A stretch of 64,000 bases of DNA from CAVQOB01 sp963714325. GTDB lineage: Bacteria > Pseudomonadota > Alphaproteobacteria > Rhizobiales > Hyphomicrobiaceae. A model generated the notes under the pieces. It saw only the letters and a program-made list of their open reading frames with translations, ran no database searches and was not told the DNA's origin. Within the stretch, counting starts at the first letter, position 1. Every line of letters begins with the position of its first letter. The stretch covers positions 42,246 to 106,245 of the forward strand of contig CAVQOB010000004.1 in NCBI GenBank assembly GCA_963714325.1, written 5' to 3'. This document shows, one piece after another, positions 26,807 to 34,765 of the stretch. Both the position numbers and the translations under genes were made by a program.

Positions 26807-28672
26807 ATGAGACCGATGAACTCTTTCACGCTCGCCCATATCGCACTCTTTCTCGCCGCCGCCGCCATCGCAGCACCGCTCGCCAAGGTGCTGCGCATCG
26901 GCACGGTGCTCGGCTACATTTTTGCCGGCGTCTTGATCGGCCCGCACGGTCTCGGACGCTTGACCGGCATCGGCATCGGCGACCCCGATCGCGCGGAAGA
27001 CGTGCTGCATATCGCCGAGTTCGGCATCGTTTTGCTGCTCTTTCTGATTGGCCTGGAATTGCGACTGCCGCGGTTGTGGTCGATGCGGCAGGCGATCTTC
27101 GGCGCTGGCGGATTGCAGGTTGCGGCAACCGGGACAATTCTGGGTGGCGTCACCATGGCGCTCGGCGTGTCGCTGCTGCCGGCGCTATTTATGGGCCTCG
27201 CGCTGTCGCTGTCGTCGACCGCGTTCGCCTTGCAGGTGATGGAGGAAAATGGTGAGCTGACGCAACGCCATGGCCGGCTCGGCTTCGCCATTCTGCTGTT
27301 CCAGGATCTGGCGGCAATCCCGCTGATCGCACTCGCCTCGCTGATCGCCGTCGGTCAAGGCAAGGCGAGTGGTGAAGCGTTCGGCATGATTCCGGTGCTG
27401 CGGGCGATATTGACAATCGGCACCGTCATCCTCGTCAGCCGGTTCCTGCTCGATCACGCCTTCCGCCTTGTCGCTCAGACAAAAATCAAGGAGTCGCTGA
27501 CGGCAGCCGCTTTGCTGGTGGTGGTCGGCGTCGTGTTGATCATGGAATGGGCCGGGCTGTCGGCGTCGCTCGGCGCGTTCCTCGCCGGCGTGGTGCTCGC
27601 CGATAGCGCCTATCGCCACGAGATCGAAGCCGACATTAAGCCGTTCGAAGGGCTATTGCTCGGCCTGTTTTTCACCGCCATCGGCATGTCACTCGATGTG
27701 CGACTGATCGCAGTCCAGCCTGCATTGGTGGCGGCGCTCGTAGCCGGGCTGGTGGCAGTCAAAGTTGCCGTACTCTTTCTCATCGGCCGCTGGCAGGGGC
27801 TGGCCGCACGCCCGACGCGGCGGCTCGCAGTGTCCCTGTCGCAGGGCGGCGAGTTCGCCTTCGTGCTGTTTTCGGCCGGCGTCGCCGCCAAGGTCTTGAG
27901 TGACGGACACGCCGCCATCGGCGCAGTTGTCGTGACGCTATCGATGATCCTGACGCCAGCACTCCTGCTGGCCGAGGCGACGTGGTTCAGCCGCAGCGCC
28001 ACCACGCCGCAGCCCGTCTATGATGCCATACCCGACAACGATGGCCACGTCATCGTCGCGGGCTTCGGGCGCGTCGGACAGGTCATCACCCGCGTTCTGC
28101 GGGCGCGGCGCATCCCGTTCACAGCGCTCGACGTCGATCCAACGCAGATCGAGTTGGTCAAGCGGTTCGGCGCCAAGAGCTATTACGGTGATGCCAGCCG
28201 GCTCGATATTCTGCATGCCGCTCAGATCGAAAAAGCCCGTGCCTTTGTCCTCGCTATCGACGATGTCGAAGCGTCGCTGAGAACCGCTGAAGTCGTGCGC
28301 CAGAATTTTCCCGACCTGCCGATTTTTGCTCGCGCTCGCAATCGCAACCACGTGCATCGGCTGATGGATCTCGGCATCACAGTGATCCATCGCGAGACGT
28401 TCCAATCGGCGCTGGCCCTGACGACCGATCTGTTGCGCGGGCTCGGCCTCAGCCGCGAGGAGGCCGGGAAGACGGCGGAGATCTTCAGGCAGCAGGACCA
28501 GCGCCGCCTGACCGAGGACTATGCGCACTATACGGACGCCGAAAAAATGCGCGACAAGGCGCTCAAATCCGCCGAAGAACTCGAGCGCCAGTTCGAGGCC
28601 GACGCGGCAGCTCAGGCGGTCCTGGAGGGACAAGCCTCGCCCGTCCGCAAAGCGCCGGCGCCGAGTGCTTAG
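26807..28672 (+). CDS. CPA2-type K+/H+ antiporter, KefB/KefC-like
   Basis: 621 residues. The first 400 form a Na+/H+-exchanger domain with about 12 membrane helices (start SFTLAHIALFLAAAAIAAPL; key acidic sites in LLLFLIGLELRLPRL and LLFQDLAAIPLIA). A TrkA-N (RCK) Rossmann domain follows (about 405-520): GHVIVAGFGRVGQVITRVL with VDVDPTQIE-like Asp for NAD(H). The tail is a charged helix. KefB/C proteins efflux potassium under electrophile stress, but the quinone-reductase-like partner KefF/KefG is absent, so gating may differ. Confidence 0.93.
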   Translation: MRPMNSFTLAHIALFLAAAAIAAPLAKVLRIGTVLGYIFAGVLIGPHGLGRLTGIGIGDPDRAEDVLHIAEFGIVLLLFLIGLELRLPRLWSMRQAIFGAGGLQVAATGTILGGVTMALGVSLLPALFMGLALSLSSTAFALQVMEENGELTQRHGRLGFAILLFQDLAAIPLIALASLIAVGQGKASGEAFGMIPVLRAILTIGTVILVSRFLLDHAFRLVAQTKIKESLTAAALLVVVGVVLIMEWAGLSASLGAFLAGVVLADSAYRHEIEADIKPFEGLLLGLFFTAIGMSLDVRLIAVQPALVAALVAGLVAVKVAVLFLIGRWQGLAARPTRRLAVSLSQGGEFAFVLFSAGVAAKVLSDGHAAIGAVVVTLSMILTPALLLAEATWFSRSATTPQPVYDAIPDNDGHVIVAGFGRVGQVITRVLRARRIPFTALDVDPTQIELVKRFGAKSYYGDASRLDILHAAQIEKARAFVLAIDDVEASLRTAEVVRQNFPDLPIFARARNRNHVHRLMDLGITVIHRETFQSALALTTDLLRGLGLSREEAGKTAEIFRQQDQRRLTEDYAHYTDAEKMRDKALKSAEELERQFEADAAAQAVLEGQASPVRKAPAPSA

Positions 28673-28942
28673 GCGCACCCGCCGGGTGCCCGCGCGTGCG
28701 CCCCAAAATCCACGGCGGGTGCGGGTCGGCACTTGAAGCCGCAAGAAAAAGTGTGTCGCGGTTTTCGGATGAAGCGCACGAGCCAGCAAAGAGTTGGCAC
28801 CTGCAGGCGCAAGAAAAGACCCCCATCCGTCCGAATTTCGACACGATACCCGGAAATTGACCAGCAACCGCCTCGGCGCTGATGCGCGGAGCCGAAACTC
28901 TGTTATGTACGGCGAGACTCTATCTCTCTGTGGGAATTCGAC
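28673..28942. repeat. Intergenic region with dispersed repeats
   Basis: Contains a unit CCGCCGGGTGCCCGCGCG at 28680 and a second unit TGTGTCGCGGTTTTCGGATG (28752-28771) followed by AAGCGCACGAGCCAGCAAAG. The latter recurs at 59663-59702 with few changes, and its first part again at 63904-63922. Such pairs mark copies of one mobile intergenic element. The promoter of the kinase gene should lie at the right end. Confidence 0.55.
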
Positions 28943-29845
28943 ATGGCCGCCCCTCGGCGCATCATCTGCATTGGTCACGCCGCCCTCGACCGCATCTATC
29001 GCATTCAGGCTTTTCCGCCTGAGCCGACGAAAGTGCGGGCGCTGGAGCATGTCGAGGTCGGCGGCGGCATGGCCGCCAACGCCGCCGTTGCCATTGCCCG
29101 TCTCGGCGGCAAGGCGGAGCTTTGGAGCCGCGTCGGCGAGGATGCGGCCGGTCAGACCATCAAGGCCGGCCTCAAGGCTGAGAAAGTCGACGTCCGCTAC
29201 GTCCAGTCCTTTGATGGCGCGCGCTCGTCGACCTCCGCCGTCATCGTCGATGAAAAAGGCGAGCGCCTGATCGTCGGCCAGCGCGATACCGGCATGCCCT
29301 CCGGCACCAGCTGGCTGCCGCTTGAGCGCGTCAAGGATGCCAACGTCGTACTCGGCGATGTGCGGTGGCTCGAAGGCTTGCGCGCCGTTTTTACGCGGGC
29401 CCGCAAGGACGGCATTCCGACCGTCCTCGACGCCGATCTCGGCGCCCGTGAAGCTCTGCCGGAACTCCTGGCGATCACCGACTACGCGATTTTTTCAGGC
29501 CCCGCCCTGCGCGAGTTTGCCCCCGGCGCCGATGACGACGCGCGCCTCGAGCATGTCCTCTCGCTTGGTGTCTTGCATGCCGGCGTGACGCTCGGCGCCG
29601 ACGGCTATCGCTGGCGCGAGCGTGGCAATGGTGGCGCCGTGCCCGCTCCCAAGGTCGACGTCATCGATACGACCGGCGCCGGCGACGCCTTCCACGGCAC
29701 CTTCGCGCTGATGCTGGCCGAGGGTAAACCGGCGCTCGAATGTGCCCGCGCCGCCGTCCAGGTCGCGGCCCTGAAATGCACCCGCCTCGGTGGCCGCTCC
29801 GGCTTGCCGCGCCGGCCGGAACTGGATCGGCTGATCGGCGACTGA
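28943..29845 (+). CDS. PfkB-family sugar kinase
   Basis: 300 residues of the ribokinase/PfkB fold. The N-terminal PfkB pattern is VGGGMAANAAVAIARLGG; the C-terminal signature DTTGAGDAFHGTFA contains the catalytic Asp and the anion hole. The first residues (IICIGHAALDRIYRIQAFP) resemble the sulfofructose-kinase/ketohexokinase-like branch, but this is a weak hint. It converges with iolG, and is not IolC, which is longer. Substrate not determined. Confidence 0.85.
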   Translation: MAAPRRIICIGHAALDRIYRIQAFPPEPTKVRALEHVEVGGGMAANAAVAIARLGGKAELWSRVGEDAAGQTIKAGLKAEKVDVRYVQSFDGARSSTSAVIVDEKGERLIVGQRDTGMPSGTSWLPLERVKDANVVLGDVRWLEGLRAVFTRARKDGIPTVLDADLGAREALPELLAITDYAIFSGPALREFAPGADDDARLEHVLSLGVLHAGVTLGADGYRWRERGNGGAVPAPKVDVIDTTGAGDAFHGTFALMLAEGKPALECARAAVQVAALKCTRLGGRSGLPRRPELDRLIGD

Positions 29846-30301
29846 ACGGGCTTCAATTTAACCAAGAGGGCATTGACTCCGGGTTGACAGCAATTTTGAG
29901 GGTAGGGACCCGTGACTGCAATCTAAGATAGCGATTGCCGCCACAAGGAAGGCCGCCAGGTAGCTTGGCGTGTCTGTCCGCAACCCCCCTAGCCGAAACC
30001 ACTAGAGCCTCTGTAGATGGCCTCTAATGCGCCCTGCTGCGATTAACGACGTTTAGCCGGATTGGGCCCCTAATACCAGAAAGCGAAACGTTCGACCTGC
30101 GCCTTTTCGTTCGTCATGGCCGCGAAGGCGGCCACCCAAGCCAGTCAAATTGGCTCACGATCTCTACGCCAGTCATCCCACCCATCGTTCGACCCCATGC
30201 GACTTCTTCGACTGTGACCACTTGCAGCCGGCTTGGGTGGCCGCCGTCGATGCGGAGCATCGCGCTGCGATGACGCGGCCATGACGAATTTTACGGTGCG
30301 G
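29846..30301. other. Intergenic region between convergent kinase and iolG genes
   Basis: 456 bases with no protein-like frame. The right half holds a large nested inverted repeat (30112-30286), described separately. The left half (29880-30060) has no repeat or hairpin that I could identify. Confidence 0.5.
30112..30286. repeat. Nested inverted repeat downstream of iolG
   Basis: Outer arms CGTCATGGCCGCG (30112-30124) and CGCGGCCATGACG (30274-30286), perfect over 13 bases; inner arms GGCGGCCACCCAAGCC (30127-30142) and GGCTTGGGTGGCCGCC (30230-30245), perfect over 16 bases, around an 87-base centre. The outer pair and the 30 bases after it recur at about 39010-39079 beside iolE. It may end the iol/ABC transcript, which runs from the right. 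Confidence 0.75.
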
Positions 30302-31321
30302 TCAAAACAATGGCTCGTTGGTATAAACCGGCACGCGCTCGGCCCGCCCTGATTTGAGTGATGCCAGCGCGGTCTCCGCAAGCACCAGCGCCCGCCGGCC
30401 ATCCTCGGCGCCGACCGGCATCGGCTTGCGCTCCGTCACGGCCGTCACGAACGCATCGAGTTCCCGCTTGTAAGCCTCGGCATACCGCTCCAGGAAAAAG
30501 TGCAGCGGCTTGTCGATAGCGACCGAAGTCGCATTCGCCAATTCCACCGTCGTCGGCGCCACGTTCGCCGCCAGCAAGCGCCCGCCACTGCCATGCACCT
30601 CGATCCGCTGGTCGTAGCCATAGCTCGCGCGGCGGCTGTTGTTGATGTGGCAGAGCTTGCCCGAGGCGGTCCGCATCACAATCATGCAGCTGTCGACGTC
30701 ACCCGCCGCCGCCACCGCCGGATCAACCAGGCAACTCGCCGTCGCATAGAGCGTCTCCGGCTCCTCGCCGAGCAGCCAGCGCGCCATGTCGAAGTCGTGG
30801 ATCGTCATATCGCGGAATTGCCCGCCGGAAACTTTGAGATAGGCGATCGGCGGCAGCCCGGGATCGCGACTGGTGATGATCACCTGCTCGGTTGCGCCGA
30901 TCTCGCCCGCCGTCAACCGCGCTTTGAGGCTCGCGAAGTTCGGATCGAACCGCCGGTTGAACCCGACCAGCATCGCCACCCCAGCCGCGCGCACCGCCGC
31001 GAGGCACGCGTCGACCCGGGCAAGTGATAGGTCGATCGGCTTCTCGCAGAAGATCGCCTTGCCGGCCTTCGCCGCCTGAATGCACAGATCGGCGTGCGTA
31101 TCCGTCGACGAGGCGATCAGCACCGCGCCAACACTCGGATCGCCAAGCGCCGTCGCCCCATCGGTAACGCTCGCACCATGCCGGCCGGCCAGCGCCGAGG
31201 CCGCCGTCGCGTTGACATCGATCACATATTTCAATCGCGTCTTGTCGTGCCGCGCGATGTTGCCGGCATGGATTGCGCCGATCCGTCCGGCGCCAAAAAG
31301 TGCAAAGTCGAACGACCGCAT
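30302..31321 (-). CDS. iolG: Inositol 2-dehydrogenase / Gfo-Idh-MocA oxidoreductase
   Basis: NAD-dependent enzyme that oxidises myo-inositol to 2-keto-myo-inositol (scyllo-inosose). 339 residues. Rossmann fold at the N-terminus (ALFGAGRIGAIHAGNI), the EKP motif with the catalytic Lys (FCEKPIDLSL), and the active-site His region FRDMTIHDFDMARWL with the Asp-His pair. It is the last gene of the minus-strand set, 15 bases after the ABC ATPase. The context (iolE, iolD, monophosphatase) supports inositol over other sugars; a scyllo-inositol or chiro-inositol preference is not excluded. Confidence 0.9.
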   Translation of the reverse strand: MRSFDFALFGAGRIGAIHAGNIARHDKTRLKYVIDVNATAASALAGRHGASVTDGATALGDPSVGAVLIASSTDTHADLCIQAAKAGKAIFCEKPIDLSLARVDACLAAVRAAGVAMLVGFNRRFDPNFASLKARLTAGEIGATEQVIITSRDPGLPPIAYLKVSGGQFRDMTIHDFDMARWLLGEEPETLYATASCLVDPAVAAAGDVDSCMIVMRTASGKLCHINNSRRASYGYDQRIEVHGSGGRLLAANVAPTTVELANATSVAIDKPLHFFLERYAEAYKRELDAFVTAVTERKPMPVGAEDGRRALVLAETALASLKSGRAERVPVYTNEPLF

Positions 31322-31336
31322 GCGAGCCCTTCCGGT

Positions 31337-32404
31337 TTAGTTGTTCGGCACCAGCGTGACACCGTGGTCGGCAAACGCAATGGCGACATCGGTGCCGGCG
31401 ACCAGTGGCGTGCGCACATTTTCGTCGATCACGAACCGCTCGCCGGCATCGGTCGTCACCGTATATTCCATATGCCCGCCGAGGTATGCAGCTTTCAGGA
31501 TGCGCCCCGGAATTGCCGGCCCGCCAGCCGTCCGCGACAGCCTGAGCGAGGTCGGCCGAACGGCAATCTTGGCCGGCCCCGCCGCAACGCCGCGTCGCGG
31601 CAGATTGAGTGTAACATTGCCGACGCGCACCTCGGCCCGCGCGTCGTCGACCGGCGTCACCATCACCTCGATGAGGTTGGCATCACCGATGAAGTCGGCG
31701 ACGAACGCGCTGGCTGGCGCTTCATAGAGGTCGCGCGGGCTGCCCGTTTGTGCGATGCGCGCATTCGACATGACGATGATCGTATCGGAGACGGCCAGCG
31801 CCTCGCCTTGGTCGTGCGTCACGTAGCCGACCGTCAGGTTGAGGCTCTGTTGCAGCTCGCGAATATCGTCGCGCACCTGCCGGCGCAGTTTGGCGTCGAG
31901 GTTGGAAAGCGGCTCGTCAAACAACAGCACCTGCGGCTCGAGCACGAGTGCGCGTGCCACCGCGACGCGCTGTTGCTGTCCGCCCGACAACTCCGACGGC
32001 AACCGCTTATCATAGCCTTTGAGCCCCACCGCCGCGAGTTTTTCTTGCGCCATCTCATAGGCGCGCGCGCGCTTGATGCCGCTGACCACCGGGCCATAGG
32101 CGGCATTCTCGATCACCGTCATGTGCGGGAACAGTGCGTAGGACTGGAACACCATGCTGACGTCGCGCTCGGCCGCCGACAGCAGCGTCACGTCTTTCTC
32201 GCCGATCGCGATCTGCCCTTCGTTGGCGAGTTCGAGCCCAGCAATCATTCGCAGCGTCGTCGTCTTGCCGCAGCCCGACGGCCCGAGCAGCGTCACCAGC
32301 GTCCCCGGAGCGATCGTGAACGAGACGTTGTCGACCGCCGTCACCTGGCCATAGCGCTTGGTGACATTGCGAAACGCAACCGACGCGGCAGGCTTTCCAG
32401 TCAT
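31337..32404 (-). CDS. ABC importer ATPase, AfuC-like
   Basis: 355 residues. ATPase domain with Walker A (LLGPSGCGKTTTLRM), signature LSGGQQQRVAVARAL, Walker B VLLFDEPLSNLD and the H-loop VTHDQGEAL, then a C-terminal TOBE domain (about 280-350, MNEVVR-like EVRVGNVTLNL). This is the CUT1/iron/putrescine subclass of importer ATPases. It pairs with the double permease and binding proteins upstream, separated by a 250-base gap that carries a palindromic element, and is 15 bases before iolG. Confidence 0.9.
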   Translation of the reverse strand: MTGKPAASVAFRNVTKRYGQVTAVDNVSFTIAPGTLVTLLGPSGCGKTTTLRMIAGLELANEGQIAIGEKDVTLLSAAERDVSMVFQSYALFPHMTVIENAAYGPVVSGIKRARAYEMAQEKLAAVGLKGYDKRLPSELSGGQQQRVAVARALVLEPQVLLFDEPLSNLDAKLRRQVRDDIRELQQSLNLTVGYVTHDQGEALAVSDTIIVMSNARIAQTGSPRDLYEAPASAFVADFIGDANLIEVMVTPVDDARAEVRVGNVTLNLPRRGVAAGPAKIAVRPTSLRLSRTAGGPAIPGRILKAAYLGGHMEYTVTTDAGERFVIDENVRTPLVAGTDVAIAFADHGVTLVPNN

Positions 32405-32653
32405 CAGGCAATTCCGATCATTGGCTTGATTGCCGAGCGTGGTCGGTCGCCTTCACAGACGACGGGCATCCTCACCGCTCGTTGCCGCCCCTCACCCTGC
32501 CCTCTCCCCGTGAAGGACGGGGAGAGGGAAAACGTTCCCTCTCCCCATGAGTGTTGGCGAATGGGGAGAGGGTTAGGGTGAGGGGCAGCAGGGAACACGC
32601 CGAGGACGATAAGGCAGTCAAGCGTTGACGACCATTAAATTGCATGGCCCGCC
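32405..32653. repeat. CCCTCTCCCC-type palindromic element inside the transporter operon
   Basis: Arms at about 32484-32509 and 32563-32589 form a long hairpin (GCCCCTCACCCTGCCCTCTC on one side, the complement with GGTTAGGGTGAGGGGCAG on the other), with a second small hairpin CTCCCCGTG-GACGGGGAG inside. Copies lie at 47567, 47727, 58103, 61869, 62050 and 62395. Here it separates the binding-protein genes from the ATPase gene and may lower expression of the latter or stabilise the upstream message. Confidence 0.8.
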
Positions 32654-33679
32654 TCATTTCGCGATCGCCTTCACTTCCACGTCCCACTTGGCCAGCAACC
32701 GGCGGCGCTCGGCGGACGACCCGTACTTCACGCCGTCATAGGCGATGAACTTCATCTCCGCCATCTTCGGCGCGTCAGGATGCGCGGCGGCGCCTTTGTT
32801 GGACGGAATGGAATAGATCTTCAAGTCGGCGCCGACCAGTTTCTGTGCGTCCGCCGACAAGGTCCAATCATAGAATTTTTTCGCCGCATCAAGGTTCTTC
32901 GAACCCTTCACGATCGAGACCGACCCGGTCTCGTATCCCGTGCCCTCGCAGGGCGCCACGATCTTCACTGGCGATCCCTGCACGATCATCGTGACGTGAT
33001 CATGCAGGAAGGCGATGCCGACGCTTGTTTCGCCGAGTGCGGTCGCTTTCACCGGCGCCGCCCCCGACTTCGTATACTGGTTGACGTTTTTATGCAGCGC
33101 CTTGAGGTAGGCAAAACCCTTGTCCTCGCCCATCAACTGCACGATCGACGCCAGCATGACGTAGGCGGTACCGGACGAGTTTGGATCGGAGATCTGCACC
33201 TCGTCTTTCAGTTTGGCATCAAGTAGGTCCGCCCAGCACTTCGGTTCTGCGATGCCTTTACTGGCGAGCAGTTTCGTATTGAAACCGAACCCGAGCGCGC
33301 CGAGATAGATGCCGGCGGTGCGATACTTGGATTGCTCGGCGTGCCGCTGTGCCCAGTCATGCAGTTCCGACAGTTTCGGTGACTTGTAGTCTTCGAGCAG
33401 GCCTTCCTCGGCCGCTTGCAGGTGCGGATCACCTGGACCACCCCACCAGACGTCGGCCTTCGGATTCGCCGCCTCCGCCTTGATCTGCGCGTAGGTCTCG
33501 CCGGTGCTCTTGCGCACCATCGCAATCTTGATGCCGGTCGACTTCTCGAACGCCGCGACCCCGATCCGGCACTGCTCTTCCAGGATCGAGCAATAGACGG
33601 TCAGCGGTTGCTGCGCGCTCGCCGGCACAACCCATAAACTCGCGGCCCATGTGGCGGCCATCAGCAACGGTTTGATCAT
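32654..33679 (-). CDS. ABC substrate-binding protein, AfuA-like (paralogue 1)
   Basis: Periplasmic binding protein of 341 residues from ATG 33679, which has GGAGAG nine bases upstream. Signal peptide LLMAATWAASLWVVPASAQ. Two Cys in LTVYCSILEEQCRIG, then KSTGETYAQIKAEAANPKAD and VWWGGPGDPHLQAAEEG are the family core. A His-Asp pair (AFLHDHV) and APCEGTGYETG follow. Such proteins are usually labelled iron(III)-binding, yet they lack the iron-binding Tyr pair arrangement; AfuA relatives bind sugar phosphates. Third of three paralogues in one operon. Confidence 0.85.
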   Translation of the reverse strand: MIKPLLMAATWAASLWVVPASAQQPLTVYCSILEEQCRIGVAAFEKSTGIKIAMVRKSTGETYAQIKAEAANPKADVWWGGPGDPHLQAAEEGLLEDYKSPKLSELHDWAQRHAEQSKYRTAGIYLGALGFGFNTKLLASKGIAEPKCWADLLDAKLKDEVQISDPNSSGTAYVMLASIVQLMGEDKGFAYLKALHKNVNQYTKSGAAPVKATALGETSVGIAFLHDHVTMIVQGSPVKIVAPCEGTGYETGSVSIVKGSKNLDAAKKFYDWTLSADAQKLVGADLKIYSIPSNKGAAAHPDAPKMAEMKFIAYDGVKYGSSAERRRLLAKWDVEVKAIAK

Positions 33680-33708
33680 AGCTCGTCTCTCCATGGGCTT
33701 GGCAAGCG

Positions 33709-34749
33709 TCAACGTGGCAGGCCGGCAATCTCTTTTTCCCACCGCTGGATCAAGCGCGATCGAACCGCGCTCGATCCATAGGTTGCGAAGTCGTAGGTGA
33801 TCAGCTTGACCTCGTCGAGCCTCGGCGTTTTCGGTGGCAACGGCGCATCGATCCGCGACGGGATCTGATAGGACTTCGCGCGCGCGCCGGTTGCCTGTGC
33901 GGCGGGCGTCAGCGCGAATTCAAACCAGCGCCGCGCCGCCTCCCCATTGCGCCCGCCCTTGATGATCGCCATCGCGCCGATCTCGTAACCAGTGCCTTCG
34001 CAAGGCGCGATCGTGGCGACCGGCGCGCCAAGCTCGGCTTCGGCGACGGCCGCGAACATCCAGGTGATCGCCAGCGCCGCTTCGCCGATCGCCACGTTGC
34101 GCATCGGTGCCGCACCCGAACGCGGATACTGGTTGATATTGGCGTGCAGGCTCTTCAGGTAGGCGAACGCCTTGTCCTCGCCCATCAGCTGCACCAGCGT
34201 CGCCAGCGCCGTATAGGATGTGCCCGACGTCGCGACATGCGACATCTGGATCTCGCCCTTGTATTCCGGGCGCAGCAAGTCGGCCCAGCACTTCGGTACC
34301 GGCAGCTTGCGTCGCGTCAACTCCGCCGTGTTCCAGACGATGCCGAGTGTGCCCGCATAGATCCCGGTGACGTGGTTCGCCGACAGGCGCGCGAGATCCT
34401 GCGCCCACGGATGCAGTGACGCAAGCGACGGCGACTGATAGGTCTCCAGCAAGCCGAGTTCGGCGGCTTGCAGGTATTGCTCGACGCCGCCGCCCCACCA
34501 GATGTCGGCGCGCGGATTGGCCGCTTCCGCGCGCAACTGCGCCAGCGTTTCGCCGGTACTCTTGACGGTCATCGCGATCCTGATGCCGGTGCTGCTCTCG
34601 AACGCCGTGCGCATCACCTCGCACCATTCCGCCAGCACCGAGCAGTAGACCGTCAATTCCTTGTTCTGCGCGCGCGCCAGCGGCGCGCCGGCCAGGGCCA
34701 CGACAAGCACCGCGCTCGCGATCAGTCGCCCCAGATACTTTGCCATCAT
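33709..34749 (-). CDS. ABC substrate-binding protein, AfuA-like (paralogue 2, diverged)
   Basis: 346 residues with a signal peptide (LIASAVLVVALAGAPLARAQ). Same core as its neighbours: LTVYCSVLAEWCEVM, KSTGETLAQLRAEAANPRAD, IWWGGGVEQYLQAAE and APCEGTGYEIG. Unlike the other two copies, the His-Asp pair is replaced (ITWMFAAVAEAE), and the PHLQAAEEG segment is QYLQAAELG. It therefore may bind a different ligand. It starts 16 bases after the permease gene and is followed within 30 bases by the next paralogue. Confidence 0.85.
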   Translation of the reverse strand: MMAKYLGRLIASAVLVVALAGAPLARAQNKELTVYCSVLAEWCEVMRTAFESSTGIRIAMTVKSTGETLAQLRAEAANPRADIWWGGGVEQYLQAAELGLLETYQSPSLASLHPWAQDLARLSANHVTGIYAGTLGIVWNTAELTRRKLPVPKCWADLLRPEYKGEIQMSHVATSGTSYTALATLVQLMGEDKAFAYLKSLHANINQYPRSGAAPMRNVAIGEAALAITWMFAAVAEAELGAPVATIAPCEGTGYEIGAMAIIKGGRNGEAARRWFEFALTPAAQATGARAKSYQIPSRIDAPLPPKTPRLDEVKLITYDFATYGSSAVRSRLIQRWEKEIAGLPR

Positions 34750-34765
34750 CGATCGAACTCCCAGG

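Noticed and set aside
28943..29845. IolC (5-dehydro-2-deoxygluconokinase) for the PfkB kinase
   Set aside because: Opposite strand, convergent to iolG, with only the general PfkB motifs and a closer look to a different branch; no support for IolC.
31094..32581. 495-codon plus-strand frame opposite iolG and the ABC ATPase
   Set aside because: Arg/His-rich shadow that crosses two well-defined genes.
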